Assembly (NCBI RefSeq): GCF_039537405.1
Contig: NZ_BAABAL010000013.1
Span: 1 to 64,000 of the forward strand
Length of the DNA: 64,000 nucleotides
Source of the DNA: Allokutzneria multivorans
GTDB lineage: Bacteria; Actinomycetota; Actinomycetes; Mycobacteriales; Pseudonocardiaceae
Reading direction: 5' to 3'
Shown: positions 8,179 to 15,826 of the stretch, piece by piece
Layout of the letters: each line of letters starts with the position of its first letter
Position numbering within the stretch: the first letter of the stretch is position 1
Notes under the pieces: generated by a model
Told to the model about the DNA's origin: nothing
Databases searched by the model: none
Seen by the model: the letters and a program-made list of their open reading frames with translations, nothing else
Position numbers and translations under genes: made by a program

Positions 8179-9674
8179 CCGATCTGCCCAGCAGGAGGAC
8201 GTTTCTCGGCTTGGCCGGAGTCAGCGCGGCAACGCTCGCGCTCGGCACCGGCGCCCCGGCGCACGCCTCCACGCCCGGCGATGTTCCCGCCGACCCGTTC
8301 CGCCTCGGCGTGGCTTCAGGTGATCCAGAACCGGACAGCGTCGTGCTGTGGACGCGCTTGGCCCCCGAGCCGCTCGCCGCCGACGGGCACGGAGGCATGC
8401 CGCGCCGTCCCGTTGACGTGCACTACGAAGTCGCCGAAGACTCGCAGTTCAAGCGCATTGTGCGGCGCGGGCACGCGGTCGCATCGCCTGAGCTGGCGCA
8501 TTCCGTGCACCCCGAAGTGCACGGGCTCGCGCCTGGACGGGAGTACTTCTACCGCTTCCGCGCGGGCAGCTCGATCAGCCCGTTCGGCCGGACACGTACT
8601 GCGCCGGCTCGGCACGATCAGGCTCAGCTGTCCTTCGCGGTTGCATCCTGTCAGGCCTGGTACCACGGGCATTTCACCGCCTATCGGCACATGGCGGCCG
8701 AGGACATCGATCTTGTGTTCTTCGTGGGCGACTACATCTACGAGTACGCCATCAACTCCGCGAACCTGTGGCGCGAGGGCGTTCAGCTCGACAAGGTGCA
8801 CGACGCCGAGGTTCGCACGCTTGAGCAGTACCGGTTGCGCTACGCGCTCTTCAAGTCCGACCCACACCTCCAGGCCGTGCACGCGCACGCTCCGTGGGTG
8901 TCCACTTGGGACGATCACGAGGTCCAGAACAACTACGAGCACGTGGGCGTCACGCCGGAGGACTTCGAGCGTCGGCGTGCGGTCGCTTACCGGGCGTACT
9001 ACGAGAACATGCCGTTGCGAAGGACTTCTCTGCCGCACGGCCCGCACATGACGCTCTACCGGCGCGTGGGCTGGGGTCGGCTGGCGAACTTCTCCGTGCT
9101 CGACACGCGGCAGTACCGGTTGCCGGGCAAAAGCATTCTCGGCGCACGCCAGGAGAAGTGGCTCCACGACGGGCTTCGCGCATCGTCCTCGACGTGGAAC
9201 GTGTTGGCGCAGCAGGTCGTCATGGCGCAGATCGACCGCGACATGGGCCCCGGGCAGACGTTCAGCAATGACCAGTGGGACGGCTTCCGCGCCGAACGGG
9301 AGCGCCTGCTCGCGCTCCGCACGCCCAACCTCGTGGTGCTGACCGGGGACATCCACCGCAACGTCGCCGCCGAGCTCAAGGCCGACTTCAACGACCCCGA
9401 GTCCGCGACCATCGGCACCGAACTCGTCGCGGGCTCGATCGGCTCCGACGGGGACGGCACGCGGCGCGACAACTACACCGATCTCTGGCTCAGCAACCCA
9501 CACGTGAAGTTCTACGACGGTCGGCGCGGTTACGTCCGCTGCACTTTGACGCCTTCACAGCTGACGTCCGAATACCGCGTCGTCGACTACATCCGGCGCG
9601 ACGACCGAGCCCCCGTATCGACCGCCGCGCGCTTCGTCACCCCCGCCGGGCGCCCCGGTTTGGAGGTCCAGTGA
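8175..9674 (+). CDS. phoD: PhoD-like alkaline phosphatase/phosphodiesterase, Tat-exported
   Basis: The 499-residue protein begins with a twin-arginine signal (SRRTFLGLAG, hydrophobic core, then PAHAS). An N-terminal beta domain precedes a metallophosphatase core with SCQAWYHG, FFVGDYIYEY, STWDDHEVQNNY and VLTGDIHRN, which carry the metal-binding Asp, His and Asn residues of PhoD enzymes. PhoD enzymes are secreted, metal-dependent, and hydrolyse phosphomonoesters and diesters such as teichoic acids. It starts at GTG 8175 within a GTGA overlap with the permease gene. Sharing one operon with a sugar importer suggests it releases the importer's ligand outside the cell; this is inference. Confidence 0.9.
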   Translation: MTDLPSRRTFLGLAGVSAATLALGTGAPAHASTPGDVPADPFRLGVASGDPEPDSVVLWTRLAPEPLAADGHGGMPRRPVDVHYEVAEDSQFKRIVRRGHAVASPELAHSVHPEVHGLAPGREYFYRFRAGSSISPFGRTRTAPARHDQAQLSFAVASCQAWYHGHFTAYRHMAAEDIDLVFFVGDYIYEYAINSANLWREGVQLDKVHDAEVRTLEQYRLRYALFKSDPHLQAVHAHAPWVSTWDDHEVQNNYEHVGVTPEDFERRRAVAYRAYYENMPLRRTSLPHGPHMTLYRRVGWGRLANFSVLDTRQYRLPGKSILGARQEKWLHDGLRASSSTWNVLAQQVVMAQIDRDMGPGQTFSNDQWDGFRAERERLLALRTPNLVVLTGDIHRNVAAELKADFNDPESATIGTELVAGSIGSDGDGTRRDNYTDLWLSNPHVKFYDGRRGYVRCTLTPSQLTSEYRVVDYIRRDDRAPVSTAARFVTPAGRPGLEVQ

Positions 9675-10432
9675 AGCTCTCGGCCACGCCCGGCATCGGG
9701 TGGATCGACCTGGCTTGGGCGCATCACGGCTTCGTCGACCACTTCGCGATCTATGCGTCGGATTCCCCCTTCGTGCAAGGGGAACTCGTCGAGAAGACCG
9801 TCTACACGCGTTTCCGCCACGCCAACCTCGGTCCGCGCAGCCGCACCTTCTACTACCGCGTCGTCACCGTCGACGCCGCTGGCAACCGCAGTCGGCCCAG
9901 CCCAATGCTGCGCGCGTCGTCCCTGACCTCCGTCACCGTTTCCGGCCAGCCCGTCGCGGTGATCGGCGAATTCGATCGGACGAGCCGTGGTCTGGCCTTA
10001 GCACCCAATGGTTACCAGCAGTACACCGCGCGTTTCCCCAACGGCCCCGACTACCCCGCCTCCGACTGGCCGTACCTCCACCCCGGCCCCGCCGACAAGT
10101 GGGCCGGGAGCAAGCCGCACTCGTTCCGCTTCCGCTTCACCCTGCCCGTCGTCCGTGACCTCGTCCTCGCCGTATGGCTCATCGACACGCACGCCACGAT
10201 CCCCGGCGTTCTTTCCTTGTCCTGCAACGACACCTCGTTCGCCGAAGTGCCGTTGGAGCGCGGCGCCACCAAGGGCTCCACCGTCGGCGAGGGCCCTTCT
10301 CTGCGACCGTCCATCGTGGAGGTCGCCGTGCCCGCGTCCGCCCTCCGACACGGGGCGAACATGATCACCTTCACCAAGGCCAGCGGCTCCTGGCACGCCT
10401 ACGACGCCGTCGGCGTGTTCACGCCAGCTTGA
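9671..10432 (+). CDS. FnIII plus rhamnogalacturonan-lyase-type CBM-like domain protein
   Basis: The 253-residue protein starts at GTG 9671 within a GTGA overlap. Residues about 1-85 look like a fibronectin type III module (WIDLAWAHHGFVDHFAIYAS, YYRVVTVDAAGNRS). Residues about 95-253 resemble the jelly-roll domain found at the C-terminus of PL4 rhamnogalacturonan lyases: DYPASDWPYLHPGPADKWAG and ALRHGANMITFTKASGSW. The module would bind carbohydrate. No signal peptide is present, although its partner is exported. It may be cytoplasmic, or joined to PhoD by a frameshift, or ancestrally its C-terminal extension. The domain names are from memory of the families. Confidence 0.65.
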   Translation: MKLSATPGIGWIDLAWAHHGFVDHFAIYASDSPFVQGELVEKTVYTRFRHANLGPRSRTFYYRVVTVDAAGNRSRPSPMLRASSLTSVTVSGQPVAVIGEFDRTSRGLALAPNGYQQYTARFPNGPDYPASDWPYLHPGPADKWAGSKPHSFRFRFTLPVVRDLVLAVWLIDTHATIPGVLSLSCNDTSFAEVPLERGATKGSTVGEGPSLRPSIVEVAVPASALRHGANMITFTKASGSWHAYDAVGVFTPA

Positions 10433-10516
10433 GCCACCCGATCGCGGGTTGCTTAACGCAGGGGACTTTCGGTTTGATCATCGCGACGTGAGCCAGGCGG
10501 CATTCGAGGAGAGACG

Positions 10517-10630
10517 ATGAGCAACACCGAGGTCCCCACAGAGAACACCCCGGCCGAGGACGCCCAGCCGGAGCAGGCGCCCGAGGTCGCCACGCAGACC
10601 TTCTTCTTCGGCGACGCCTTCGACGACTGA
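10517..10630 (+). CDS. 37-residue acidic peptide with aromatic C-terminus, possible RiPP precursor
   Basis: An ATG follows GAGGAGAG by 3-4 nt. The peptide begins MSNTEVPTENTPAED, continues with more Glu, Pro and Ala, and ends VATQTFFFGDAFDD. The N-terminal two-thirds is acidic and lacks Arg and Lys, like a leader. The last twelve residues are aromatic and acidic with one Thr and no Cys or Ser. It lies 84 nt after the PhoD operon and ends 4 nt before the convergent MmyB-like regulator. I do not recognise a family, and no modifying enzyme is adjacent. It could also be a small protein of other function. Confidence 0.5.
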   Translation: MSNTEVPTENTPAEDAQPEQAPEVATQTFFFGDAFDD

Positions 10631-10633
10631 CGG

Positions 10634-11455
10634 CTAGGACACCGAACCCACGACCGACAGCAGGCTGAGCTTCTCGTAGCCGTCGCTACCTGGAGAAGCG
10701 GTGTAGACCAGCAGGATCTGGTCCTGGCTGTCGGTGTGCAGCACCTGGCAGTGCAGGTCGAGCACGCCCACCTCGGGGTGCGCGATCCGCTTGTGCTCCC
10801 CGCGCCGCACGGCGACCTCGTGCTGTTCCCACAGCGCGGCGAACTCGGGGCTCGACGAGAGCAGGCTGTCCACGATCGCCCGCGCACGCGGGTTCTTGAC
10901 GAGCGCGGCGCGCAGCGAAGCGACCTGGACGCGGGCGTGGTGGTCGTGGTCGGCCTCGGGGTAGATCGCCCGCGAAGCCGGGTCGGTGAACCACCGGTAC
11001 ACGGAACTGCGGGCGAGTCCGGTGAACCGGGTCTGATCACCCAGCAGCGCGGTGGCCAGCCAGTTCTGCACCAACGTCTCCCCGAGGTCGCTCATCACGA
11101 GCGCGGGCGTGTCGGTGAGCCGGTCGAGCACCCGCATCAACCCCTGGCTGACGTGGTCGGAGCGCAGCACGCGAGTCGGAGCGCTGTGCCCGGCGAGGCG
11201 GAACAGGTGGTCGCGCTCGTCCAGGCTCAGCCGCAGTCCCTGGGCGATCGCGGCCAGCATCTGCTCGGACGGCGTCGGCCCGCGCCGCTGCTCAAGGCGG
11301 CTGTAGTAGTCGGTGGACATGCCCGCGAGCACGGCGACCTCGTCGCGGCTGAGCCCGGCGGAACGCCTGCGCGGGCGCCGGGGCAGGCCGACGTCCTCGG
11401 GTTGCAGCGCCTCGCGGCGAGCGCGGAGGAAGTGGGCGAGCTGATCGCGGTCCAT
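10634..11455 (-). CDS. XRE/MmyB-like transcriptional regulator
   Basis: The 273-residue protein has an N-terminal helix-turn-helix at about 30-90 (LSRDEVAVLAGMSTDYYSRL, EQRRGPTPS). The MmyB-like ligand-binding domain follows, with signature LVMSDLGETLVQNWLATALL near 135-155. MmyB-like regulators bind a fatty-acid-like ligand and are often divergent from a short-chain dehydrogenase. That arrangement holds here: the SDR starts at 11557 and a 33-bp inverted repeat lies between. Autoregulation and SDR control are inferred. Confidence 0.88.
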   Translation of the reverse strand: MDRDQLAHFLRARREALQPEDVGLPRRPRRRSAGLSRDEVAVLAGMSTDYYSRLEQRRGPTPSEQMLAAIAQGLRLSLDERDHLFRLAGHSAPTRVLRSDHVSQGLMRVLDRLTDTPALVMSDLGETLVQNWLATALLGDQTRFTGLARSSVYRWFTDPASRAIYPEADHDHHARVQVASLRAALVKNPRARAIVDSLLSSSPEFAALWEQHEVAVRRGEHKRIAHPEVGVLDLHCQVLHTDSQDQILLVYTASPGSDGYEKLSLLSVVGSVS

Positions 11456-11481
11456 GCGTTCGATCGTAAGCAGCCGCGCGC

Positions 11482-11514
11482 GGTCAACCAGGGACCGCCG
11501 ATCCCTGGTTGACC
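11482..11514. promoter_or_regulatory. 33-bp inverted repeat, likely MmyB-like regulator operator
   Basis: The 13-bp arms GGTCAACCAGGGA and TCCCTGGTTGACC are perfect and separated by 7 nt. The repeat lies 27 nt upstream of the regulator's start codon and 43 nt upstream of the SDR start. This is the expected place and form for the shared operator of a divergent MmyB-like regulator/SDR pair. Confidence 0.8.
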
Positions 11515-11556
11515 GAGTCCTTCCGCGCCCCCGCCGCGCGGTCGAGTGTTGTGGTC

Positions 11557-12312
11557 ATGACACGCATCGCACTCATCACGGGCGGCAGCAGGGGCCTCGG
11601 CCGGAGCACCGCGCTGCACCTCGCCAACCAGGGCGTGGACCTGGTGATCACCTACCGCACCGGCGCCGACGAGGCCGAAAAGGTTGTGGCGCAAGCACAG
11701 GAGCTCGGCCGCACCGCGATCGCCCTGCCTCTGGACGTCGCCGACGCGAGCACGTTCGCGGGCTTCGCCGAGGCCGTGCGCGACGCGCTCCACGAGCACT
11801 GGGGCCGGGGCAACTTCGACTTCCTGGTCAACAACGCGGGCATCGGCAGGCACGCGCCCTTCGCCGAGCTGACCGAGGACGTGTTCGACGAGCTGGTGAA
11901 CGTGCACGTCAAAGGCGTCTTCTTCCTGACTCAGGCGCTGTTGCCGCTGATCGCGGACGGTGGGCGGATCGTCAACGTCTCCACCGGCCTCACGCGTTTC
12001 GCCATCCCCGGGTACTCCGCCTACGCCAGCATGAAGGGCGCGGTGGAGGTGCTGACGCGCTACCTCGCGGCGGAGCTCGGTGCACGCGGCATCGCGGTGA
12101 ACACGGTCGCGCCCGGCCCGGTGGAGACCGACTTCGGCGGCGGAGTGGTGCGGGACAACGCGGAGCTGAACGGTTTCCTGGCCTCGCGGACCGCGCTGGG
12201 CCGCGTCGGGTTGCCGGACGACATCGGCGCCGCAATCGCCGCGTTGCTCGGCGACGGCAACGCGTGGATCACCGCGCAGCGCATCGAGGTCTCCGGCGGC
12301 ACGCTCCTCTAA
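11557..12312 (+). CDS. Short-chain dehydrogenase/reductase (SDR)
   Basis: The 251-residue classical SDR has a cofactor motif TGGSRGLG near residues 8-15, NNAG near 91-94, catalytic Ser in VSTG and YxxxK as YSAYASMKG near 156-164. The C-terminal PGPVETDFGG loop is typical. The start is ATG 11557 after the hypothetical longer frame was trimmed, and the inverted-repeat operator lies immediately upstream. It is divergent from the MmyB-like regulator, a pairing common in actinomycetes. An NADP-dependent oxidoreductase of unknown substrate is likely. Confidence 0.92.
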   Translation: MTRIALITGGSRGLGRSTALHLANQGVDLVITYRTGADEAEKVVAQAQELGRTAIALPLDVADASTFAGFAEAVRDALHEHWGRGNFDFLVNNAGIGRHAPFAELTEDVFDELVNVHVKGVFFLTQALLPLIADGGRIVNVSTGLTRFAIPGYSAYASMKGAVEVLTRYLAAELGARGIAVNTVAPGPVETDFGGGVVRDNAELNGFLASRTALGRVGLPDDIGAAIAALLGDGNAWITAQRIEVSGGTLL

Positions 12313-12345
12313 TTCGCTTGCGCCGCACGCCTAGGTTCGGTGGGC

Positions 12346-13389
12346 ATGGAAGCGAACTCGATGCCCGTGCTCTGGGTGACCGGAGCGCCCGGCACGGGCA
12401 AGTCGACGACGGGTTGGGGCCTGTTCACGCGCATCGCGGAGCAGGGTGGCAGCGTCGCCTACGTCGACATCGACCAGCTCGGCCTGATCGGTCCCCCACC
12501 GGGCGGCGGCGGCGACGCGAGCCACGCCATCAAGGCCGCCAACGTGGCGCGCGTGCTCGACACGCTGCGGCAGCGCGGAGTGCGGCAGGTGATCGTTTCG
12601 GGCATCGTCGACACCTCACGAGATGTCGCGCTGGACGACCTCACGCTGGTGTGCCTGCGGTGTGACCGCGAGGACCTGCGCCGCCGGTTCCTCGGCCGTG
12701 GCTCGCCGGAAGCGTTGCTGGAGGAGCTCTTCGAGCTGGCCGAGCAGTTCGACCGCCTCCCCAACCGGCTGGACACGACCGGCCGGTCGCCCGACGACGC
12801 GGTCACCGCGCTGCTGCCGCACTGCGTCGTGGCGCCCGGCTCGGTCCAGCCGTTGACGATCCCCCAAGCTCCGCCCGCGCGCGTGGTCGTGGTGACAGGG
12901 GCCACTGCGGTCGGCAAATCCACCGCCGCGTGGGGAGCCCTGAACACTCTGTGGGACAAGGGTTGTAAGACCGCCTACATCGACACCGCGCAGTTCGGGT
13001 TCGTCCACCCCGGCCCCGATCCGGTGCTGGCCGCCGCGGCCATGGCGACGATGTGGGAGGGCTACCGCGAAGCCGGGGCCGAGACGCTGATCATCGTGAC
13101 CCGCGAGCTGACGCCGGAGCTGCGCGGCGTGTTCGGCGAACTCACCACGGTCCGGCTCGACGCCGACGCGCAGACCTTGGCGGAGCGGGTTCGGCGCAGA
13201 GCGGATGGCGAGGCCCCCTTGCTCGCGGGCGACGAACTCCGAGGCGCGCCAACGGCTGTGCAGCTCCAGGTGGCCGCTCGCGCCGCCGCCGAAGCGGAGC
13301 GGCGGCCCGAAGCCGATCTCGTGCTCGACACGAAGGGTCAGACTGCTTCTGAGACGGCCGCTGAGCTGGCAAGATTGATCCGGTGCTGA
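12346..13389 (+). CDS. Tandem P-loop NTPase (duplicated nucleotide-kinase-like)
   Basis: The 347-residue protein contains two P-loops: GAPGTGKST near residues 12-20 and GATAVGKST near 186-194. Each is followed by the same pattern, (T/A)-W-G-hydrophobic and later (V/T)AY(V/I)D(I/T)(D/A)Q(L/F)G. It is therefore an internal duplication of an approximately 170-residue kinase-like unit. Such units phosphorylate small molecules or bind nucleotide, but I cannot assign a substrate. The start is ATG 12346, with GTG 12340 as an alternative. The last 7 nt overlap the MerR gene, so the two are probably co-translated. Confidence 0.75.
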   Translation: MEANSMPVLWVTGAPGTGKSTTGWGLFTRIAEQGGSVAYVDIDQLGLIGPPPGGGGDASHAIKAANVARVLDTLRQRGVRQVIVSGIVDTSRDVALDDLTLVCLRCDREDLRRRFLGRGSPEALLEELFELAEQFDRLPNRLDTTGRSPDDAVTALLPHCVVAPGSVQPLTIPQAPPARVVVVTGATAVGKSTAAWGALNTLWDKGCKTAYIDTAQFGFVHPGPDPVLAAAAMATMWEGYREAGAETLIIVTRELTPELRGVFGELTTVRLDADAQTLAERVRRRADGEAPLLAGDELRGAPTAVQLQVAARAAAEAERRPEADLVLDTKGQTASETAAELARLIRC

Positions 13390-14123
13390 CCATCAGCCAG
13401 CTCGCCGCGCACATCGGCTGCACGGTCAAGGCGATCCGCGTCTACCACCGGCGCGGACTCCTCGCCGAGCCCGAGCGCGACGCCTCCGGGTACCGCCGCT
13501 ACGACGCCCAAGCGGTGATCGACCTCGCCCGCATCGTCACCCTCGCCAAGTCCGGAGTGCCGCTGGCGCGCATCCCCAGCGTGCTCGACGCCCAGCCCGA
13601 TGAGGCCGCGGGCGAGATCGACCGCATCGACGCCGAGCTGCGCGACCGCATCCGCGAACTCCAAGCCCGCCGCGAGCAGCTGCGCCAGCTCGACCGTCCC
13701 GACCGGCTCTGCCTGCCGCCCGAGGCCGTCGAGCACATGGAGCGACTGCGCGAACTCGGCCTGTCCGAGCACTACCGACGCGTGGTCCGCGACGGCTGGA
13801 TTCTCGCTTTCGCGCTCGCACCCGACTTCGCGCGCGCTTATCTGCCGATCCGCACGGGGCTCTTGGACGACGAGGAATACGTTGCCGTGCAACGTGCCTA
13901 CGACGCCGCGATGGACTGGGACGCTGACGATCCGAGGCTCGAAGCGCTCGCCGACGCGGCGATCCGCCTCGGCGAGCGCATGGAGCTGCCGTCCGATCTG
14001 CCGGACTTCGCCAAGCTGCCCCGCGAGACGGTGGACGTGGTCACGGGGCACACCGAGGTCGACGCTCCGGCGTGGCGGCGCCTGGACGAGATCGTCACGC
14101 GCCGCCTGGCAGCTGGCCGGTGA
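13383..14123 (+). CDS. MerR-family transcriptional regulator
   Basis: The 246-residue protein has the MerR winged helix at 1-70 (LTISQLAAHIGCTVKAIRVY, GYRRYDAQAVIDL), followed by a coiled coil (about 80-105, RIRELQARREQLRQL). The effector region has a run of acidic and aromatic residues and no metal-binding cysteines, so it is not a metal sensor of the classical type. It starts at GTG 13383 inside the end of the P-loop gene. It overlaps the convergent SDR gene by 29 nt. The effector is unknown. Confidence 0.9.
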   Translation: MLTISQLAAHIGCTVKAIRVYHRRGLLAEPERDASGYRRYDAQAVIDLARIVTLAKSGVPLARIPSVLDAQPDEAAGEIDRIDAELRDRIRELQARREQLRQLDRPDRLCLPPEAVEHMERLRELGLSEHYRRVVRDGWILAFALAPDFARAYLPIRTGLLDDEEYVAVQRAYDAAMDWDADDPRLEALADAAIRLGERMELPSDLPDFAKLPRETVDVVTGHTEVDAPAWRRLDEIVTRRLAAGR

Positions 14124-14727
14124 ACAGGACTTCCAGCCTCCGATCGTCCGGGTTGGCGTGCAGCCACCAGTAGTGCTCGGCGATGCGATCCGGGTCGAAC
14201 GCCGTCCCCGGCACGACCCCGCCGTCGACGGTGACGCTGGCGACACGCACTCCCGAATCGCCGAACTGCTTGTCCAGCAAGGAAATCAGCGTCCGCACAC
14301 CGGCCTTGCCCAGCGAGAGGCTGACGTACTCCGGCTTCGCTTCGGGCATTCCGCCGGTGACCAGGAACGAGCCGCTGCCGCGCCGTGCCATTGCCGGCAG
14401 CACGTGCGCCGCGGCGACGGCCGCGCCGACCACGTTCACCGCCCACGCGTCCATGTGCTCGCGCACGGATAGCTCGCCGAGCGCGTCGGCTCGCACGAGC
14501 GCCGCGTTGTAGACGACGACATCGGGCACACCCAGCTGCTCGGTCACCTTGTCGAGCGCCGACCGGAGGGCGTCAGCGTCCGTGCTGTCGGCGACGAGCG
14601 CCAACTCGGCTTCCACGGTCGCTTCAGACCGCGCGATCACCGCAACCGGCAGGCCCTCCCGCGCGAACCGGCGCGCGACCGCGTTGCCGATTCCTGGCCC
14701 GGCACCGATGACCACGACTCCCGGCAT
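14095..14727 (-). CDS. Short-chain dehydrogenase-like protein
   Basis: The 210-residue protein starts MPGVVVIGAGPGIGNAVAR, with the glycine-rich cofactor motif GAGPGIG. The ATG at 14727 is chosen because GAGGGAG precedes it by 5 nt. YNAAL near 85 corresponds to NNAG. The catalytic YxxxK is represented by YVSLSLGKAG near 146, which puts a Lys at the +7 rather than +4 position, so activity may be atypical. It is shorter than classical SDRs (about 250). The 3' end overlaps the convergent MerR gene. Confidence 0.8.
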   Translation of the reverse strand: MPGVVVIGAGPGIGNAVARRFAREGLPVAVIARSEATVEAELALVADSTDADALRSALDKVTEQLGVPDVVVYNAALVRADALGELSVREHMDAWAVNVVGAAVAAAHVLPAMARRGSGSFLVTGGMPEAKPEYVSLSLGKAGVRTLISLLDKQFGDSGVRVASVTVDGGVVPGTAFDPDRIAEHYWWLHANPDDRRLEVLFTGQLPGGA

Positions 14728-14796
14728 CACTGACTCCCTCGTTAGGCGGCGGAACGCGGGAACGGTAGAGCGTGACACCGGTGTCAAGGTCAAGGG

Positions 14797-15678
14797 CTAG
14801 CGCGCGGGGACGACCCGGCTCGCCTCGGCGGGGGCGAGGATCGCGCTGAGGTCGCCCAGGTTCGAGGTGAGCAGGATGCGCAGGATCTCCCGGCCCATGT
14901 CGAAGGTGCGGACCATCAGCTCCGGCAGCTTCAGCAGCGAGCTGATGTCGCAGCGCGCCGCGGCCTCGGCCCAGTCGCTCGCCAGGGCGAGCACCTTGTG
15001 CTTGTCGATCTTGTTGAGGGTCCGGCCCAGCTCCGACAGCGCCACCAGCGCGGCCTTGACCTGCGGGGTCCGCACCTGCTCCGGCAGCGAGGCGAACAGC
15101 TTCGCGCCCTCCGGCGTCCTGGGGTCGAGCAGGTTCAGCACCTGGGCGATCTGCGGCAGGTTCGCACTCGCCTCGTACAGGCGCACCACGTCGGAGAGGA
15201 TCGACAGGCTCCCGGCGGCGGCGCTGCCCGCGCCGCAGATCACCCGGCGCGCGGCGTCGGGGTTGCCGGTGGCCTGGAACTCGGCCACGGCCATCGCGGC
15301 CTGGGTGATGCCCTGGAAGACGCGCTCGATGTCCATGGGCTTGACGCCGGCGATGATCTTCGCGATGTCCCGGAAGGCCGCGAGGAGCTTCTCCAGCTCC
15401 TGGGCCGAGGCGTTCGGGTTGTCGCGCTTGGCGGCGTCCAGGACGAGCCGTTCGAAGACCTCCGGCGAAGCGGCGACCGAGCGCTGCTCCAGGTTGCGCC
15501 GCACGGTCGCCGGGTCCGAGCCGCCGCCGAGCAGCGCGCGCAGGCTCTCCACGGCTTGGTCCTGCGAGGTCGCCACGGCGGGCCGCTCCACGGAGGGCTG
15601 CGCGAGCGCGGGTGCGGCGTTCATCCCGACGACGGCCGTCATGGCGGTCATCCCGACGACGGCGGTGAGTCGCTTCAT
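14797..15678 (-). CDS. Secreted alpha-helical protein of unknown function
   Basis: The 293-residue protein has a signal peptide with a short internal duplication (TAVVGM twice) ending APALAQP. The mature protein is predicted to be helical throughout, with two cysteines (near 148 and 242) that could form a disulphide. I recognise no family. It begins ATGAAGCG after a 3' GGAGCAC-like site. The 15679..15826 gap holds its promoter and that of the divergent recombinase-like gene. Confidence 0.7.
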   Translation of the reverse strand: MKRLTAVVGMTAMTAVVGMNAAPALAQPSVERPAVATSQDQAVESLRALLGGGSDPATVRRNLEQRSVAASPEVFERLVLDAAKRDNPNASAQELEKLLAAFRDIAKIIAGVKPMDIERVFQGITQAAMAVAEFQATGNPDAARRVICGAGSAAAGSLSILSDVVRLYEASANLPQIAQVLNLLDPRTPEGAKLFASLPEQVRTPQVKAALVALSELGRTLNKIDKHKVLALASDWAEAAARCDISSLLKLPELMVRTFDMGREILRILLTSNLGDLSAILAPAEASRVVPAR

Positions 15679-15826
15679 GTGGTGCTCCGTCCACGAAGTA
15701 CAGGGGTCCGTTGTTTCTTCTCAACGGGGTGGAGCGGACCGTATGGGGAGCCGGTGAAATCCGGCTGAAATGACCGTTTGCGCTGGTCAGCGCACTTTGT
15801 CAGGGGTGGGTGCCACCATCGTCGAC

